A stretch of 64,000 nucleotides of DNA from Billgrantia kenyensis. GTDB lineage: Bacteria > Pseudomonadota > Gammaproteobacteria > Pseudomonadales > Halomonadaceae. The stretch covers positions 124,001-188,000 of the forward strand of contig NZ_JACEFT010000004.1 of NCBI RefSeq assembly GCF_013697085.1. The letters run 5' to 3'. Below are positions 9,705 to 20,554 of this stretch, one piece after another; position 1 is the first letter of the stretch; every line of letters starts with the position of its first letter. Below the pieces are notes generated by a model, which was not told where the DNA came from, did no database searches, and was given only the letters and a program-made list of their open reading frames with translations. The translations under genes were made by a program, and so were the position numbers.

Positions 9705-9774
9705 GGGCAATCTCCTGTTGGCGGTGACCCAATCGAACCGCTGGATCAAGTCCCGGTTTGTCGATTACGATTTT

Positions 9775-9788
9775 GCTGAATCGTGTCA
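9775..9788. promoter_or_regulatory. Putative Cra (FruR) operator 1, upstream of fruB
   Basis: GCTGAATCGTGTCA differs at one position from the Cra consensus GCTGAAWCGNTTCA. It lies 70-84 bases upstream of the fruB start and between fruB and the divergent cra gene. Confidence 0.7.
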
Positions 9789-9805
9789 CCTTGTCTATTC
9801 TTCAT

Positions 9806-9819
9806 GCTGGATCGATTCA
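9806..9819. promoter_or_regulatory. Putative Cra (FruR) operator 2, upstream of fruB
   Basis: GCTGGATCGATTCA also differs at one position from the Cra consensus. It is in the same orientation as operator 1 and shifted by 31 bp, about three helical turns, so two Cra dimers could bind the same DNA face. The rest of the fruB-cra intergenic (9705-9912) shows no clearer element; the promoter hexamers are not obvious to me. Confidence 0.68.
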
Positions 9820-9912
9820 TCTGCTTTCGCAAGTTCGGAATCTTAGACTTTGGCAGGGGGTAGGGCGTCCAGGTGCTGGCGTAGAATGACAGGCCGCTAA
9901 CGGGGAGAAGCG

Positions 9913-10911
9913 ATGACACTTGCTGAAATCGCACGCCTGGCCGGTGTCTCGCGTACCACGGCCAGTTACGTGATCAATGGCCAGGCCGCCGAGCGGCGCA
10001 TCAGCCAGGAAACCGTCGACAAGGTCATGGCGGTGGTGCGCCAGCACCGCTACCGGGTGGATGCCCAGGCCGCCGCGCTGCGGCGGGGCTCAAGCCGTAT
10101 CCTCGGGTTGATCGTGCCGGACCTGGAGAACGCCAGCTATGCGCGGCTGGCGAAGCGGCTCGAGCGTGGCGCGCGGGAGCAGGGCTACCAGCTGCTGATC
10201 GTCGGCTCCGACGACCGGCCGGAGAGCGAGCGTGAGCTGGCCCTGGCCCTGCGTGCCCAGCGCTGCGAGGTGTTGATCACCGCCAGCTGCCTGCCCCTGG
10301 ACGACCCCTTCTATACCGAACTGATGGCCGATGGTCTGCCGGTGATCGCCGTGGACCGCGGCTTCGATCCCCGGCATTTCGCCTGCGTGGTGAGCAACGA
10401 CAGAGAAGCCGCCGAGCGGCTGACGCGCTCGGTGCTGGGCGAAGGGGTGAAAAGCGTGGCCTGGCTGGATGCCGTGCCGGGGCTCTCCATCAGCCACGAG
10501 CGGCGCGGCGGGTTCCGGCAGGCTCTGGCCGGCAGCGACGCAACGGTGCTCATGTACGGGGCCGAGAGCTACGAGCGGGACGAGGGCGCGCGTCTGATGC
10601 GCGAGCTGCTTGCCGAGCACGGTTTGCCCGATGCCCTGGTCACGGCGTCCTATACGCTGCTCGACGGGGTCTTCGACGTGCTGCTGGAGCAGGGTGGGCT
10701 GCCGCAGACGCTGCGTCTGGCTACCTTCGGCGACAATCGCCTGCTCGACTTCCTGCCGTTACCGGTCAATTCGGCAGTGCAGGATCACGAACGTATCGCC
10801 GACGCCGCCCTGGCCGCCGCGCTGGCTGCCGCCCGAGGCGATTATCGCCCGGGGCAGCAGGTGGTGGCGCGAACGCTGCGCTGGCGCCTGCCGGCGCGAG
10901 TACCGCTATGA
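9913..10911 (+). CDS. cra: Catabolite repressor/activator, LacI family (FruR)
   Basis: This 332-residue LacI-family regulator has an N-terminal helix-turn-helix at residues 1-25 (LAEIARLAGVSRTTASYVING) followed by the hinge region and a periplasmic-binding-protein-like effector domain from about residue 60 (ILGLIVPDLENASYARLA). The first residues and the RTTASYVING recognition helix match Cra/FruR rather than sugar-specific LacI proteins. GGGGAG lies six bases before the ATG. The divergent position next to fruBKA and the two Cra-like sites between them indicate that it represses the fructose operon and is relieved by fructose 1-phosphate, as known for this family. Confidence 0.92.
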   Translation: MTLAEIARLAGVSRTTASYVINGQAAERRISQETVDKVMAVVRQHRYRVDAQAAALRRGSSRILGLIVPDLENASYARLAKRLERGAREQGYQLLIVGSDDRPESERELALALRAQRCEVLITASCLPLDDPFYTELMADGLPVIAVDRGFDPRHFACVVSNDREAAERLTRSVLGEGVKSVAWLDAVPGLSISHERRGGFRQALAGSDATVLMYGAESYERDEGARLMRELLAEHGLPDALVTASYTLLDGVFDVLLEQGGLPQTLRLATFGDNRLLDFLPLPVNSAVQDHERIADAALAAALAAARGDYRPGQQVVARTLRWRLPARVPL

Positions 10912-10948
10912 CACGGCCGGGACGGCATGGCTGGGTGGCTGGTATCGC

Positions 10949-11929
10949 TCAGCTCTCGCCCCGCAGTCGGGCCAGGTCGTCACGGTTGGGCAGGGCGGCA
11001 TAAGCGCCGGGGCGAGTCACCGCATGGGCGCCGCAGTTGGCGGCGGTGCGCAGGGCACGCTGCAGAAACGCCTCGTCCTGGTGCCAATCTGTCGCGAGTT
11101 CCGCCCTGTCCAGATAGACGGCCAGCTCGGCCAGCAGCCCGCCGATGAAGGCGTCGCCGCCGGCGGTGGTGTCCACGGCCTCGACCCTGGGCGGCGCATG
11201 GCGCAGCTCCCTGCCCACGCCGATGGCGCGCACTTCGCCGGGGCCATCGGTGATCACTAGCAGCCGGACGCCGGCGGCAAGCCGCTCGGCCAGCCAGGCC
11301 TCGGCGGGATGATCGGCGCGCAGGTAGTCGAGCTCGTCCGTCGAGAGCTTGACCAGGCCGGCACGGTCGATCAGCTGAGTGACCAGGGCGATGTCGGCGT
11401 TGCCGCCGGCCCAGAGGTTGTGGCGCAGGTTGGCATCGACGCTGACCAGGCAGCCGGCGCGGCTGGCCATGTCGGCCATGGCCAGGGTGGTGTCGGCGAT
11501 CTCCGGCTCGGTCAGGCTGTTGCTGCAGAAGTGCACGATGGCCGGTTCGGCGAACACGCCGGGCGGCAGGTGCTCCAGCCGGTAGAGCAGATCCGCGGCC
11601 GGCGGGCGATAGAAGTCGAAGGTGCGCTCGCCATGGGCGTCGCGGGAGACGAAGGCCAGCGCCGTACGCGCTTCGCGGGTGCGCACCACGCCGCTGATAT
11701 CGACGCCGTGGGCGGCCAGCTCCGCGGCCAGGAAGTCGCCGAAGCGGTCGTCCCCCAGCATGCCGATAAAACGGCTGGGCACGCCCAGGCGCGCGCAGGC
11801 CACCGCCACGTTGGCCGGGGCGCCGCCGGCATACGGAGTGAAGGTTTCCGGGGCGTCGCCGGCGAGGTCGCCGAGGCGGCTGGAGAGCAGGTCGACCAAG
11901 GCTTCGCCGAAGGCAATGACGGGAATCAT
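10949..11929 (-). CDS. Fructokinase, PfkB family
   Basis: This 326-residue ribokinase-like sugar kinase probably phosphorylates free fructose to fructose 6-phosphate. It begins with IAFGEALVDLL and has the PfkB signature 1 region YAGGAPANVAVACARLG at about residues 33-49 and the signature 2 block VDTTAGGDAFIGGLL, with the catalytic Asp in AGGD (the family more often has GAGD). The start overlaps the mutarotase stop in ATGA. It is the last gene of edd-glk-mutarotase-fructokinase. The operon position supports a role in feeding fructose into the Entner-Doudoroff pathway; another hexose or ketohexose substrate is possible. Confidence 0.85.
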   Translation of the reverse strand: MIPVIAFGEALVDLLSSRLGDLAGDAPETFTPYAGGAPANVAVACARLGVPSRFIGMLGDDRFGDFLAAELAAHGVDISGVVRTREARTALAFVSRDAHGERTFDFYRPPAADLLYRLEHLPPGVFAEPAIVHFCSNSLTEPEIADTTLAMADMASRAGCLVSVDANLRHNLWAGGNADIALVTQLIDRAGLVKLSTDELDYLRADHPAEAWLAERLAAGVRLLVITDGPGEVRAIGVGRELRHAPPRVEAVDTTAGGDAFIGGLLAELAVYLDRAELATDWHQDEAFLQRALRTAANCGAHAVTRPGAYAALPNRDDLARLRGES

Positions 11930-12810
11930 TCGCTATCCTCGCGCGACAGAGTGGTGCCCAGCAGATGCTGGGCGCCGGGCACCAGCCATACCGGGTCGAG
12001 GCGGGTATTGGCCGACTCCACGCAGAGGAAGCGTCGCGCGGCGGCGGGCGAAGTATCGTCGGGCGGTGCCTCGCCGGGGTGCCACACCACCGCTGAGTCG
12101 CTGCCCTGGCGGGCGACGCGCAGGCGGCGATGGCCGTCGTCGAGTACCACTTCGGCGTTGCTGTGATAGATGCGGTCGAGCTCGCCGCGTACGGCGAGTT
12201 CGCCCTGCTGTTCGCGTTCGGCGAAGCCGGCCAGCTTGTCCAGGTAGCGGGCGCCGGCCAGGCCCTCCACGCGGCAGGCAAAGCTGTCGGCCACGGCCAG
12301 GTAGCTGTGCAGGGCGCCGCTGAGCTTGATTGGGGTCTCGCCGACGTGCTCGGTGATCAGCTCCACGTGCAGGCGCCGGGCATTGGCCTGGATCACCGTG
12401 CGTGGCACCAGCTGGCTGTGCAGGCGCTCGGTGGGGGAGAGGTGCAGTTCGACGCCGCCCTCGTGTTCATCCACCGCCTCGAGGCACCACTGGGCCTTGC
12501 GCGCCGGGCCGTGCATGGGGCCCGAGCGGTCCGGGCTTTCGTCGGCGCCGCGTTCGTCGGCGAACCAGGGCCAGCATAGCGGAATGCCGCCGCGAATGGC
12601 GCCGGGCAACGCCTGGGGCGTGGGCGTGACCCACAGCCAACCGTCGCCGTCACTACCCGCAGGTTGAAAGTGCAGCACTTGAGCGCCTTGTAGGGAAACG
12701 GCCAGCTCTCCCCAGGGCTCGTTGGCCAGCCACAGCTCGCGGCTGGACCACTCGGCGCGTCGCTGGCCACGGGTTTCGTCGAGCAGGGCTCGCAGGCTTT
12801 GCGGGATCAT
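11926..12810 (-). CDS. D-hexose-6-phosphate mutarotase (YeaD-like)
   Basis: This 294-residue cytoplasmic aldose-1-epimerase-like protein resembles E. coli YeaD, which interconverts the anomers of glucose 6-phosphate. Supporting blocks are LQGAQVLHFQPAG near residue 42, RGGIPLCWPWFA near residue 73, GPMHGPARKAQW near residue 96, and ALHSYLAV with the catalytic-type histidine near residue 165. It sits between glucokinase and fructokinase, which fits a role in supplying the right anomer to Zwf. It overlaps the fructokinase start by four bases and lies 15 bases after the glk stop. Confidence 0.88.
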   Translation of the reverse strand: MIPQSLRALLDETRGQRRAEWSSRELWLANEPWGELAVSLQGAQVLHFQPAGSDGDGWLWVTPTPQALPGAIRGGIPLCWPWFADERGADESPDRSGPMHGPARKAQWCLEAVDEHEGGVELHLSPTERLHSQLVPRTVIQANARRLHVELITEHVGETPIKLSGALHSYLAVADSFACRVEGLAGARYLDKLAGFAEREQQGELAVRGELDRIYHSNAEVVLDDGHRRLRVARQGSDSAVVWHPGEAPPDDTSPAAARRFLCVESANTRLDPVWLVPGAQHLLGTTLSREDSE

Positions 12811-12825
12811 TCGCGCTCCTTCACG

Positions 12826-13790
12826 TCATTCCACTTCTTCGTTGTGCAGGGCCTCGGCGGCACCCAGCAGCCCCGGCCAGGGCGCGGTGACCACGCGCAC
12901 CGGGATGGAGCGGTTGTAGTCGCTCATGCGGCCCTTGGCGGTAAAGGCTTCGACGAAGCGGCTCTGGGGCAGCCAGTCCAGCAGCCGCGGCAGGATGCCG
13001 CCGCACAGATAGACCCCGCCGCGGGCGCCCATGGTCAGGGCAGCATCGCCGCAGACGTCGCCGAGGATCTTGAGAAACCGCAGCAGGGTATCACGAGCGA
13101 TGGCGTCACCGCCCGCGGCGGCGGCCGTCACATCGGGTGGGGCCTGGCAGCTGGGGTTGGCGCCTTTCAGCGAGCAGTGGGCCAGGTAGAGATCGAGCAG
13201 CCCCTGGCCGCACAGGATCCGCTCCACGGAAACCCGGCCGTAGCGGTTGCGGAAATGCCGCAGCAGGTTCTGCTCGCGCTCGTCGGTGGGGGCATAGGTG
13301 ACGTGACCGCCTTCGGTGGGCAGCGGAATCCAGGCATGGCGGCCGGGAAAGATGCCGGCCACGCCGAGCCCGGTGCCGGGGCCGATGACCAGACAGGCGG
13401 CGTGCTCACGCGCCACGCCCGGTTGCACCTCGACCAGCTCGTCTGGCGCCAGGTGCGGCACGCCCAGGGCCTGGGCGGTGAAGTCGTTGATCACCTTGAG
13501 CCGTTCCAGGCCGAGGGCGGTCTGCGCCTCGCGGCGGGAGAACGACCAGTGATTGTTGGTCATGACCACCCGGTCGCCGTCGATGGGACAGGCGAAGGCC
13601 AGGCAGGCTTGCCGCGGGGCGTCGTCGGCAGCCAGACCGACCCGGGCCAGGTAGTCGCGCACCGCCTCCACCAGGCCGGGATAGTCGGCGCAGGGCAGGG
13701 CGATGCTCTCACGGGGGGCGTGCTCGCCCGGCGTGACCAGGGCGAAGCGGGCGTTGGTGCCGCCGATGTCGCCGATCAGGGCCGGCCGCG

Positions 13791-13794
<4 letters not shown>
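12826..13794 (-). CDS. glk: Glucokinase
   Basis: This 322-residue ATP-dependent kinase makes glucose 6-phosphate from cytoplasmic glucose. The N-terminal phosphate-binding loop [12 protein letters not shown] (residues 8-19), the NNHWSFS block with the sugar-binding region near residue 80, [11 protein letters not shown] and the second phosphate loop [13 protein letters not shown] are those of the bacterial Glk family. Its ATG overlaps the edd stop (ATGA), showing coupled translation. With Zwf, Pgl, Edd and Eda it completes the route from glucose to pyruvate. Confidence 0.95.
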
Positions 13795-15677
<1,883 letters not shown>

Positions 15678-15702
15678 GTGGGCACCTCGCGTCATTGTTG
15701 GA

Positions 15703-15714
15703 TGTAAACTTACA
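15703..15714. promoter_or_regulatory. Inverted repeat at the expected edd transcription start
   Basis: TGTAAACTTACA is a short inverted repeat (TGTAA-AC-TTACA). It lies directly downstream of the edd -10 hexamer, where a repressor would block the start. Its arms equal those of the HexR motif, but the spacer is 2 instead of 5 bases. Confidence 0.4.
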
Positions 15715-15716
15715 CA

Positions 15717-15745
15717 ATTATCGCTGAACTGAGGCGGGTTTTGAA
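15717..15745 (-). promoter_or_regulatory. Predicted sigma-70 promoter of the edd operon
   Basis: Read on the minus strand, TTCAAA (15740-15745) and GATAAT (15717-15722) are separated by exactly 17 bases, a good match to -35 and -10 hexamers. It lies 40-70 bases upstream of the edd ATG. Confidence 0.6.
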
Positions 15746-15763
15746 AGGCCCTGAGCGAGGTTG

Positions 15764-15778
15764 TGTAGTTTAATTACG
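15764..15778. promoter_or_regulatory. Putative HexR operator
   Basis: TGTAGTTTAATTACG fits the 15-bp HexR-type palindrome (TGTAAT-TAAATTACA as I recall the published gammaproteobacterial motif) with two mismatches. HexR controls Entner-Doudoroff genes in response to KDPG in related bacteria. The site is midway between edd and the divergent GNAT-fold gene. No hexR gene is in the window. Confidence 0.6.
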
Positions 15779-15871
15779 ATGATGGAAAACGACTGGCAGG
15801 TCTGGGCACAATGTAGGTGGCCGTCGGTCCGTTGTCAGCCGACGCTTCGGTGACCCTCTCCTGGAACTCCC

Positions 15872-17020
15872 ATGTCCGAGCTGATTCTCAAGCCGCTGCC
15901 TGCCATGGAGGCCGTGCCGGCAGCGCAGTGGAATGCGTTGATAGGCGATGATCACCCCTTCCTGCGCCACGAGTTCCTGCATGCGCTGGAGGCGAGCGGG
16001 GCGGCCAGTCCTGCGACCGGCTGGGTGCCGAAACACCTGACGCTGTGGCAGGGAGAGGCCCTGGTAGGCGTCATGCCGCACTATCATAAATACCATTCAT
16101 ACGGTGAGTACGTCTTCGACTGGGCCTGGGCCGATGCCTGGGAGCGCGTTGGTGGGCGCTACTATCCCAAGGGACTCACGGCGATTCCCTTCTCCCCGGT
16201 GCCGGGGCCGCGGCTTGCCCTGGCGGAGGGAGTCGACTTGCTAGCGGCTCGTGAGCTGCTGGCGCAGGCTTGGGAAAATGCCGGGCTGTCGAGCTGGCAC
16301 CTGCTATATGCCTCAGACGAGGAGGTCGATGCCTGGCTTCAGGTTCGACCTGACCTGCTGGTGCGCCACGGCGTCCAGTTCCAGTGGCGCGACCAGGGCT
16401 ACGGCGACTTCGAGGGGTTTCTGGCGACGCTGACCTCGAAGCGGCGCAAGTCGATACGACGGGAGCGTCGGCGCGTGGCGGAACAGGGCCTCACGCTCCA
16501 CCGTCTGCAAGCCGAGGCGATTGGCGAAAGGGAGTTGGAGCACTTCTTTCGCTGCTATGAGATCACTTATCTCGAGCGGGGCCGCCACGGCTACCTCAAT
16601 CTCGACTTCTTCCGCCGTCTGCGTCTCACCATGCCCGAGGCGCTGCTGCTGATTCAGGTGCGCCTCGACGGGGCGCCGGTGGCCGCCGCGCTTTGCCTGC
16701 AGGGCAGTCGCACGCTCTATGGACGCTATTGGGGCAGCGAGGTGCTGGCCGATTGCCTGCACTTCGAGGCGTGCTATTACCAGGGGGTCGAACACTGCCT
16801 GGCCACCGGGCTGACCTGCTTCGATCCCGGTACCCAGGGCGAACACAAGCTCATGCGCGGCTTCGCTCCCCGGCGGTTGCGCTCGCTGCATCATATTGCC
16901 GATCGCGGCCTGCACGATGCGGTGGCGCGCTTCTGCAGCGAGGAGCGTGCGCATGTCGACGCCTACTGCCTGGCTGCCGAGGGGGCCTTGCCCTTCAAGG
17001 AGCGAGCTTTGTGGAAGTGA
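15872..17020 (+). CDS. GNAT-fold protein of the COG3146 / peptidoglycan-biosynthesis-like family
   Basis: This 382-residue cytoplasmic protein matches the DUF482/COG3146 group of FemAB/GNAT-like proteins. Typical blocks are HPFLRHEFLHALE at about residues 29-41, the basic patch KRRKSIRRERRRV near residue 190, the acyl-acceptor region CYEITYLERGRHGYLN and the C-terminal FDPGTQGEHKLMRGF. The biochemical reaction is not established. It is transcribed away from edd, and the region of 15678-15871 between them contains the HexR-like site, so it might share regulation; that is inference. The Shine-Dalgarno is weak (CTCTCCTGGAAC region). Confidence 0.75.
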   Translation: MSELILKPLPAMEAVPAAQWNALIGDDHPFLRHEFLHALEASGAASPATGWVPKHLTLWQGEALVGVMPHYHKYHSYGEYVFDWAWADAWERVGGRYYPKGLTAIPFSPVPGPRLALAEGVDLLAARELLAQAWENAGLSSWHLLYASDEEVDAWLQVRPDLLVRHGVQFQWRDQGYGDFEGFLATLTSKRRKSIRRERRRVAEQGLTLHRLQAEAIGERELEHFFRCYEITYLERGRHGYLNLDFFRRLRLTMPEALLLIQVRLDGAPVAAALCLQGSRTLYGRYWGSEVLADCLHFEACYYQGVEHCLATGLTCFDPGTQGEHKLMRGFAPRRLRSLHHIADRGLHDAVARFCSEERAHVDAYCLAAEGALPFKERALWK

Positions 17021-17094
17021 CGGGTTCAGGGAGTGAGCCAGGCGGGGGATGATGGCATAATGCCCGGCATTCAGAACCGTGAGGATGTCCTGCG

Positions 17095-17448
17095 ATGCTC
17101 AAGTGGCTCGCCATCGCCCTGCTCATGCTGCTGGCGCTGCTGCAGTATCGCCTGTGGCTCGGTGACGGTGGCTTCCAGGAGTTGCGCGAAATACGTGAAC
17201 GCGTGGCCGCGCTCGACGCCGCCAACAAGCCACTGCGCGACCGCAACGAGCGGCTTGCCGCCGAGGTCATCGATCTCCAGACCGGGCTCGATGCCATCGA
17301 GGAGCGGGCCCGTAGTGATATCGGCATGGTGCGTACCGACGAACAGTTCTATTGGGTGCCCGGCGTGGTGATCGAAGCGAGCATCGGCCCTGTGGGAAAT
17401 CCTGAACCGACTGCGGGTACTCCCCGGGCGGAAGCGACCGATGAGTGA
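17095..17448 (+). CDS. ftsB: Cell division protein FtsB
   Basis: This 117-residue bitopic membrane protein is part of the FtsQLB divisome complex. A single membrane helix spans residues 3-20, followed by a coiled coil (about 28-75, heptads rich in Leu/Arg/Glu such as LREIRERVAALDAANKPL) and the conserved IEERARSDIGMVRTDEQFYW segment (residues about 68-88). The last 25 residues are poorly conserved. It overlaps the ispD start by eight bases, the classic ftsB-ispD-ispF order in gammaproteobacteria. Confidence 0.95.
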   Translation: MLKWLAIALLMLLALLQYRLWLGDGGFQELREIRERVAALDAANKPLRDRNERLAAEVIDLQTGLDAIEERARSDIGMVRTDEQFYWVPGVVIEASIGPVGNPEPTAGTPRAEATDE

Positions 17449-18187
17449 ACCGTCGCGCGACAAGCGACTCTGGCTGGTGGTGCCGGCGGCTGGGCGTGGG
17501 CGTCGCATGGGGGCGGAGCGCCCCAAGCAGTACCTGACGCTGGCGGGGCATCCCGTCCTGGTCCAGACCCTGGCCCGACTGCATCAGGCCTTCCCCGAGG
17601 CGCGGCTGTGCCTGTGCCTCGACCCCGATGATGCGTATTTCGATCCAGCCTGGGTGCCCTTCGGTGAGTGGCGGCGCAGCCCAGGAGGGGCCGAGCGCGT
17701 CGACTCCGTGCGTCAGGCGCTGGCTGCGCTGGCCGATGAGGCGCACGTCGACGATCTAGTGCTGGTACACGACGTGGCGCGACCTTGCGTTACGGTGGCC
17801 GACCTGCGGCGTCTCCTGGCCAACCTGCGTGAAGACGCCGCCGGTGGGCTGCTGGCCACCCCCGCAGCGGACACCATGAAGCGGGACGATGGCCACGGCA
17901 GCGTGGCGCGGACCGAGTCGCGCCGTGGCTTGTGGCATGCCCAGACGCCGCAGGGTTTTCGCTATGGCCTGCTGTGCCGGGCGCTGGATGCGGCGAGGGC
18001 TCGTGGCCTCGAGGTGACAGACGAAGCCTCGGCGGTGGAGGCGCTGGGGCTATCGCCGCGGCTGGTGCCCGGCCGGCGCGACAACATCAAGATCACTCAT
18101 CCGGAGGATCTCGCGCTGGCGGCGCATATTCTGGCCGCCCAGCGGGAGGAGTCCCCGCCGACCCAAGCAAATGAGGAGAGCGTCTGA
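17441..18187 (+). CDS. ispD: 2-C-methyl-D-erythritol 4-phosphate cytidylyltransferase
   Basis: This 248-residue enzyme of the MEP isoprenoid pathway joins CTP and MEP to form CDP-ME. The nucleotide-binding N-terminus VVPAAGRGRRMGAERPKQYL (residues 13-32) and the VHDVARPCV motif near residue 109 are diagnostic. The last 15 residues (EESPPTQANEESV region) extend past the family core. The next gene, ispF, starts immediately after the stop codon, with no spacer. The two enzymes are separate here, not fused. Confidence 0.96.
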   Translation: MSEPSRDKRLWLVVPAAGRGRRMGAERPKQYLTLAGHPVLVQTLARLHQAFPEARLCLCLDPDDAYFDPAWVPFGEWRRSPGGAERVDSVRQALAALADEAHVDDLVLVHDVARPCVTVADLRRLLANLREDAAGGLLATPAADTMKRDDGHGSVARTESRRGLWHAQTPQGFRYGLLCRALDAARARGLEVTDEASAVEALGLSPRLVPGRRDNIKITHPEDLALAAHILAAQREESPPTQANEESV

Positions 18188-18676
18188 ATGCTGCGTATCG
18201 GCCACGGCTTCGATGTTCATCGTTTCGGCCCCGGCGATCATCTCATGATTGGCGGTGTTGCCATCCCTTTCGATCGTGGCTTTGTCGCTCACTCCGACGG
18301 CGACGTTCTGTTGCATGCCGTCGCCGATGCGCTGCTGGGAGCCTGTGCTCTGGGCGATATCGGTCGGCACTTTCCCGATACCGATCCGGCCTGGGCCGGA
18401 GCCGACAGTCGCGCCCTGCTGCGCCATGTGCTGGGCCTGGTCCATGCGGCCGGCTACCGTGTCGTCAACATCGATGCCACGGTGATTGCGCAGTCACCGA
18501 AGCTTGCGCCTCATATCGCGACCATGCGTGAGAGTATCGCCGAGGATCTCCAGCTCGACAAGGGGGCGGTCAACGTCAAGGCCACCACCAGTGAAAGGCT
18601 GGGGTTCACCGGTCGCGGTGAAGGCATTGCCGCCGAAGCCGTGGCACTGCTGTCGGGCACGGGAGATGCTGCATGA
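18188..18676 (+). CDS. ispF: 2-C-methyl-D-erythritol 2,4-cyclodiphosphate synthase
   Basis: This 162-residue trimeric metal enzyme makes MEcPP from CDP-ME 2-phosphate. Metal ligands are visible as Asp9 and His11 in GHGFDVHRF and His43 in the [10 protein letters not shown] block. The C-terminal [15 protein letters not shown] loop is also typical. Its last four bases overlap the truD start. Confidence 0.97.
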   Translation: MLRIGHGFDVHRFGPGDHLMIGGVAIPFDRGFVAHSDGDVLLHAVADALLGACALGDIGRHFPDTDPAWAGADSRALLRHVLGLVHAAGYRVVNIDATVIAQSPKLAPHIATMRESIAEDLQLDKGAVNVKATTSERLGFTGRGEGIAAEAVALLSGTGDAA

Positions 18677-19758
18677 GCGAACCCTCCCCGGCGGTCGACT
18701 GGCCCCTCGCCACTGCAGCCGAGTTCGGCTCCCTGCGAGCAGGAGAGTTTCGCGCCACGCCTGAGGACTTCGTGGTAGAGGAGGTGCTCGGCTTCGAACC
18801 GGAGGGGGTGGGCGAGCATCTCTGGCTGTGGGTCGAGAAGCGTGGGCTCACCACCCTGGAGGCGGTGCGCCACCTGGCGCGGGCCTGTCAGGTGTCGCCG
18901 CGGGCGGTAGGCTACTCCGGCATGAAGGACAAAATTGCCGTGACCCGGCAGTGGCTCTCCGTGCAACTGCCGGGGCAGCCGGCGCCGGACGACCTGGTCG
19001 AGCGGCTGGCGGCCTGTGGCGTGCGTGTGCTCGAGCAGGCGCGCCATCCGCGCAAGCTCAAGCGCGGGGTGCACCGGGCCAATCGCTTTACCCTGCGCAT
19101 CACCGGGGCGGCGGTGAATGCACAGCTCGAGGCGCGCTGGGCCTGGCTGTGTCGCCATGGAGTGCCGAACCTGTTCGGCCCTCAGCGTTTCGGGCCCGGC
19201 GGACGCAACCTGGCTCGCGCGCGAGCCGTGCTGGCCCGAGGCTGGCGCAAGCGCGACGACCGCGAGGGCATGCTGCTTTCCGCTGCCCGCAGTTTCCTCT
19301 TCAATGAGCAACTGGCCATGCGGATGGTGGACGGCAACTGGCGGCGCCTGGTGCCTGGCGATGTGGCGATGCTCGACGGCACGGCGAGCCAGTTCGCCGT
19401 CGAGACAGTCGATGCCGATCTCATTGAGCGGGCCGAGCGCCTCGATCTGCATCCAACCGGCGTGCTCTGGGGGGCGGGAGAATCCCGCGCTGCAAGTGAA
19501 GCGGCGCAGTATGAGCGCACCCTGGCGGAACGCCATGCGGCCCTGTGCGAAGGCCTGGTTCAGGCCGGAGTTGGGCTGTCGCGCCGAGCCTTGCGCATGC
19601 GCCTGGACCAGCCCCGGCTGGTCTGCGAGGAGGGCGTGGCGCAGCTCGACTTCCATCTGCCACGCGGCAGTTTCGCCACGGCCGTGCTGCGTGAACTGAT
19701 CGCTCATCCCGCCTTGACGCTCTCAGGCGGGCGGCAGCTGCCTGGTGAGCCTACATGA
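18673..19758 (+). CDS. truD: tRNA pseudouridine(13) synthase
   Basis: This 361-residue enzyme converts uridine 13 of tRNA to pseudouridine. The catalytic aspartate lies in the conserved [14 protein letters not shown] block (Asp84), and the NxxG-type [12 protein letters not shown] motif around residue 170 is also present. Overlap with ispF (ATGA) and the following surE fit the conserved ispD-ispF-truD-surE-pcm cluster. Confidence 0.95.
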   Translation: MSEPSPAVDWPLATAAEFGSLRAGEFRATPEDFVVEEVLGFEPEGVGEHLWLWVEKRGLTTLEAVRHLARACQVSPRAVGYSGMKDKIAVTRQWLSVQLPGQPAPDDLVERLAACGVRVLEQARHPRKLKRGVHRANRFTLRITGAAVNAQLEARWAWLCRHGVPNLFGPQRFGPGGRNLARARAVLARGWRKRDDREGMLLSAARSFLFNEQLAMRMVDGNWRRLVPGDVAMLDGTASQFAVETVDADLIERAERLDLHPTGVLWGAGESRAASEAAQYERTLAERHAALCEGLVQAGVGLSRRALRMRLDQPRLVCEEGVAQLDFHLPRGSFATAVLRELIAHPALTLSGGRQLPGEPT

Positions 19759-19776
19759 CCCTGGAGATGTGACCGA

Positions 19777-20523
19777 ATGCGTAGACTTCTGCTCTCCAAC
19801 GATGACGGCGTGCATGCGCCGGGCCTGCGGGCCCTCTATGAGGCGCTGGAACCCCATGCCCGACTGCGTGTGGTGGCACCCGACCGTGACCGCAGCGGTG
19901 CCAGCAACTCGCTGACTCTCGGGCGCCCCCTGGCGCTGACCTCGCTGGATAACGGCTTCTACTGCGTCGACGGCACCCCTGCCGACTGTGTCTACCTGGG
20001 CGTCAACGGGGTGTGGGACGAGAAGCCCGACCTGGTGATTTCCGGCATCAATCACGGCGGCAACCTGGGCGATGACGTGCTCTACTCAGGCACCGTGGCA
20101 GCGGCCATGGAGGGGCGCAACCTGGGCATGCCGGCTATCGCCATGTCACTGGTGGGCTCGCGCCACTTCGACACGGCCGGCCGGGTGGCGGCCAGCCTGG
20201 TGGGAGCAGCCGACCTGCTCTCGCTGCCGCCGCGCAGTCTGCTCAATGTCAATGTGCCGGACCTGCCCTGGGAAGACATCCGCGGGGTTCGAGTCACCCG
20301 CATGGGTTACCGTGGGCCTGCAGAGCGGCCCATGGAAGTGCGTGACCCCCGGGGTCGCCTGCGCTACTGGATTGCGGCCGCAGGGCAGAATGCCGATGAT
20401 GGGCCGGATACCGACTTTGCCGCCGTCGAGGCGGGTTACGTTTCGATCACGCCGTTGCAGACCGACTTGACGCAGCGCACGGCCATAGCGGATGTGCAGG
20501 GCTGGCTGGATGCATTCACCTGA
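19777..20523 (+). CDS. surE: 5'/3'-nucleotidase SurE
   Basis: This 248-residue phosphatase acts on nucleoside 5' and 3' monophosphates and is linked to stationary-phase survival. The metal-binding Asp-Asp pair lies in [12 protein letters not shown] (Asp8, Asp9) and the catalytic SGxNxG block is [20 protein letters not shown] near residue 88. It ends within the upstream frame of pcm. Confidence 0.97.
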   Translation: MRRLLLSNDDGVHAPGLRALYEALEPHARLRVVAPDRDRSGASNSLTLGRPLALTSLDNGFYCVDGTPADCVYLGVNGVWDEKPDLVISGINHGGNLGDDVLYSGTVAAAMEGRNLGMPAIAMSLVGSRHFDTAGRVAASLVGAADLLSLPPRSLLNVNVPDLPWEDIRGVRVTRMGYRGPAERPMEVRDPRGRLRYWIAAAGQNADDGPDTDFAAVEAGYVSITPLQTDLTQRTAIADVQGWLDAFT

Positions 20524-20554
20524 AAGACTACCCGAGCTGTTGCGCGGTGTCGGC

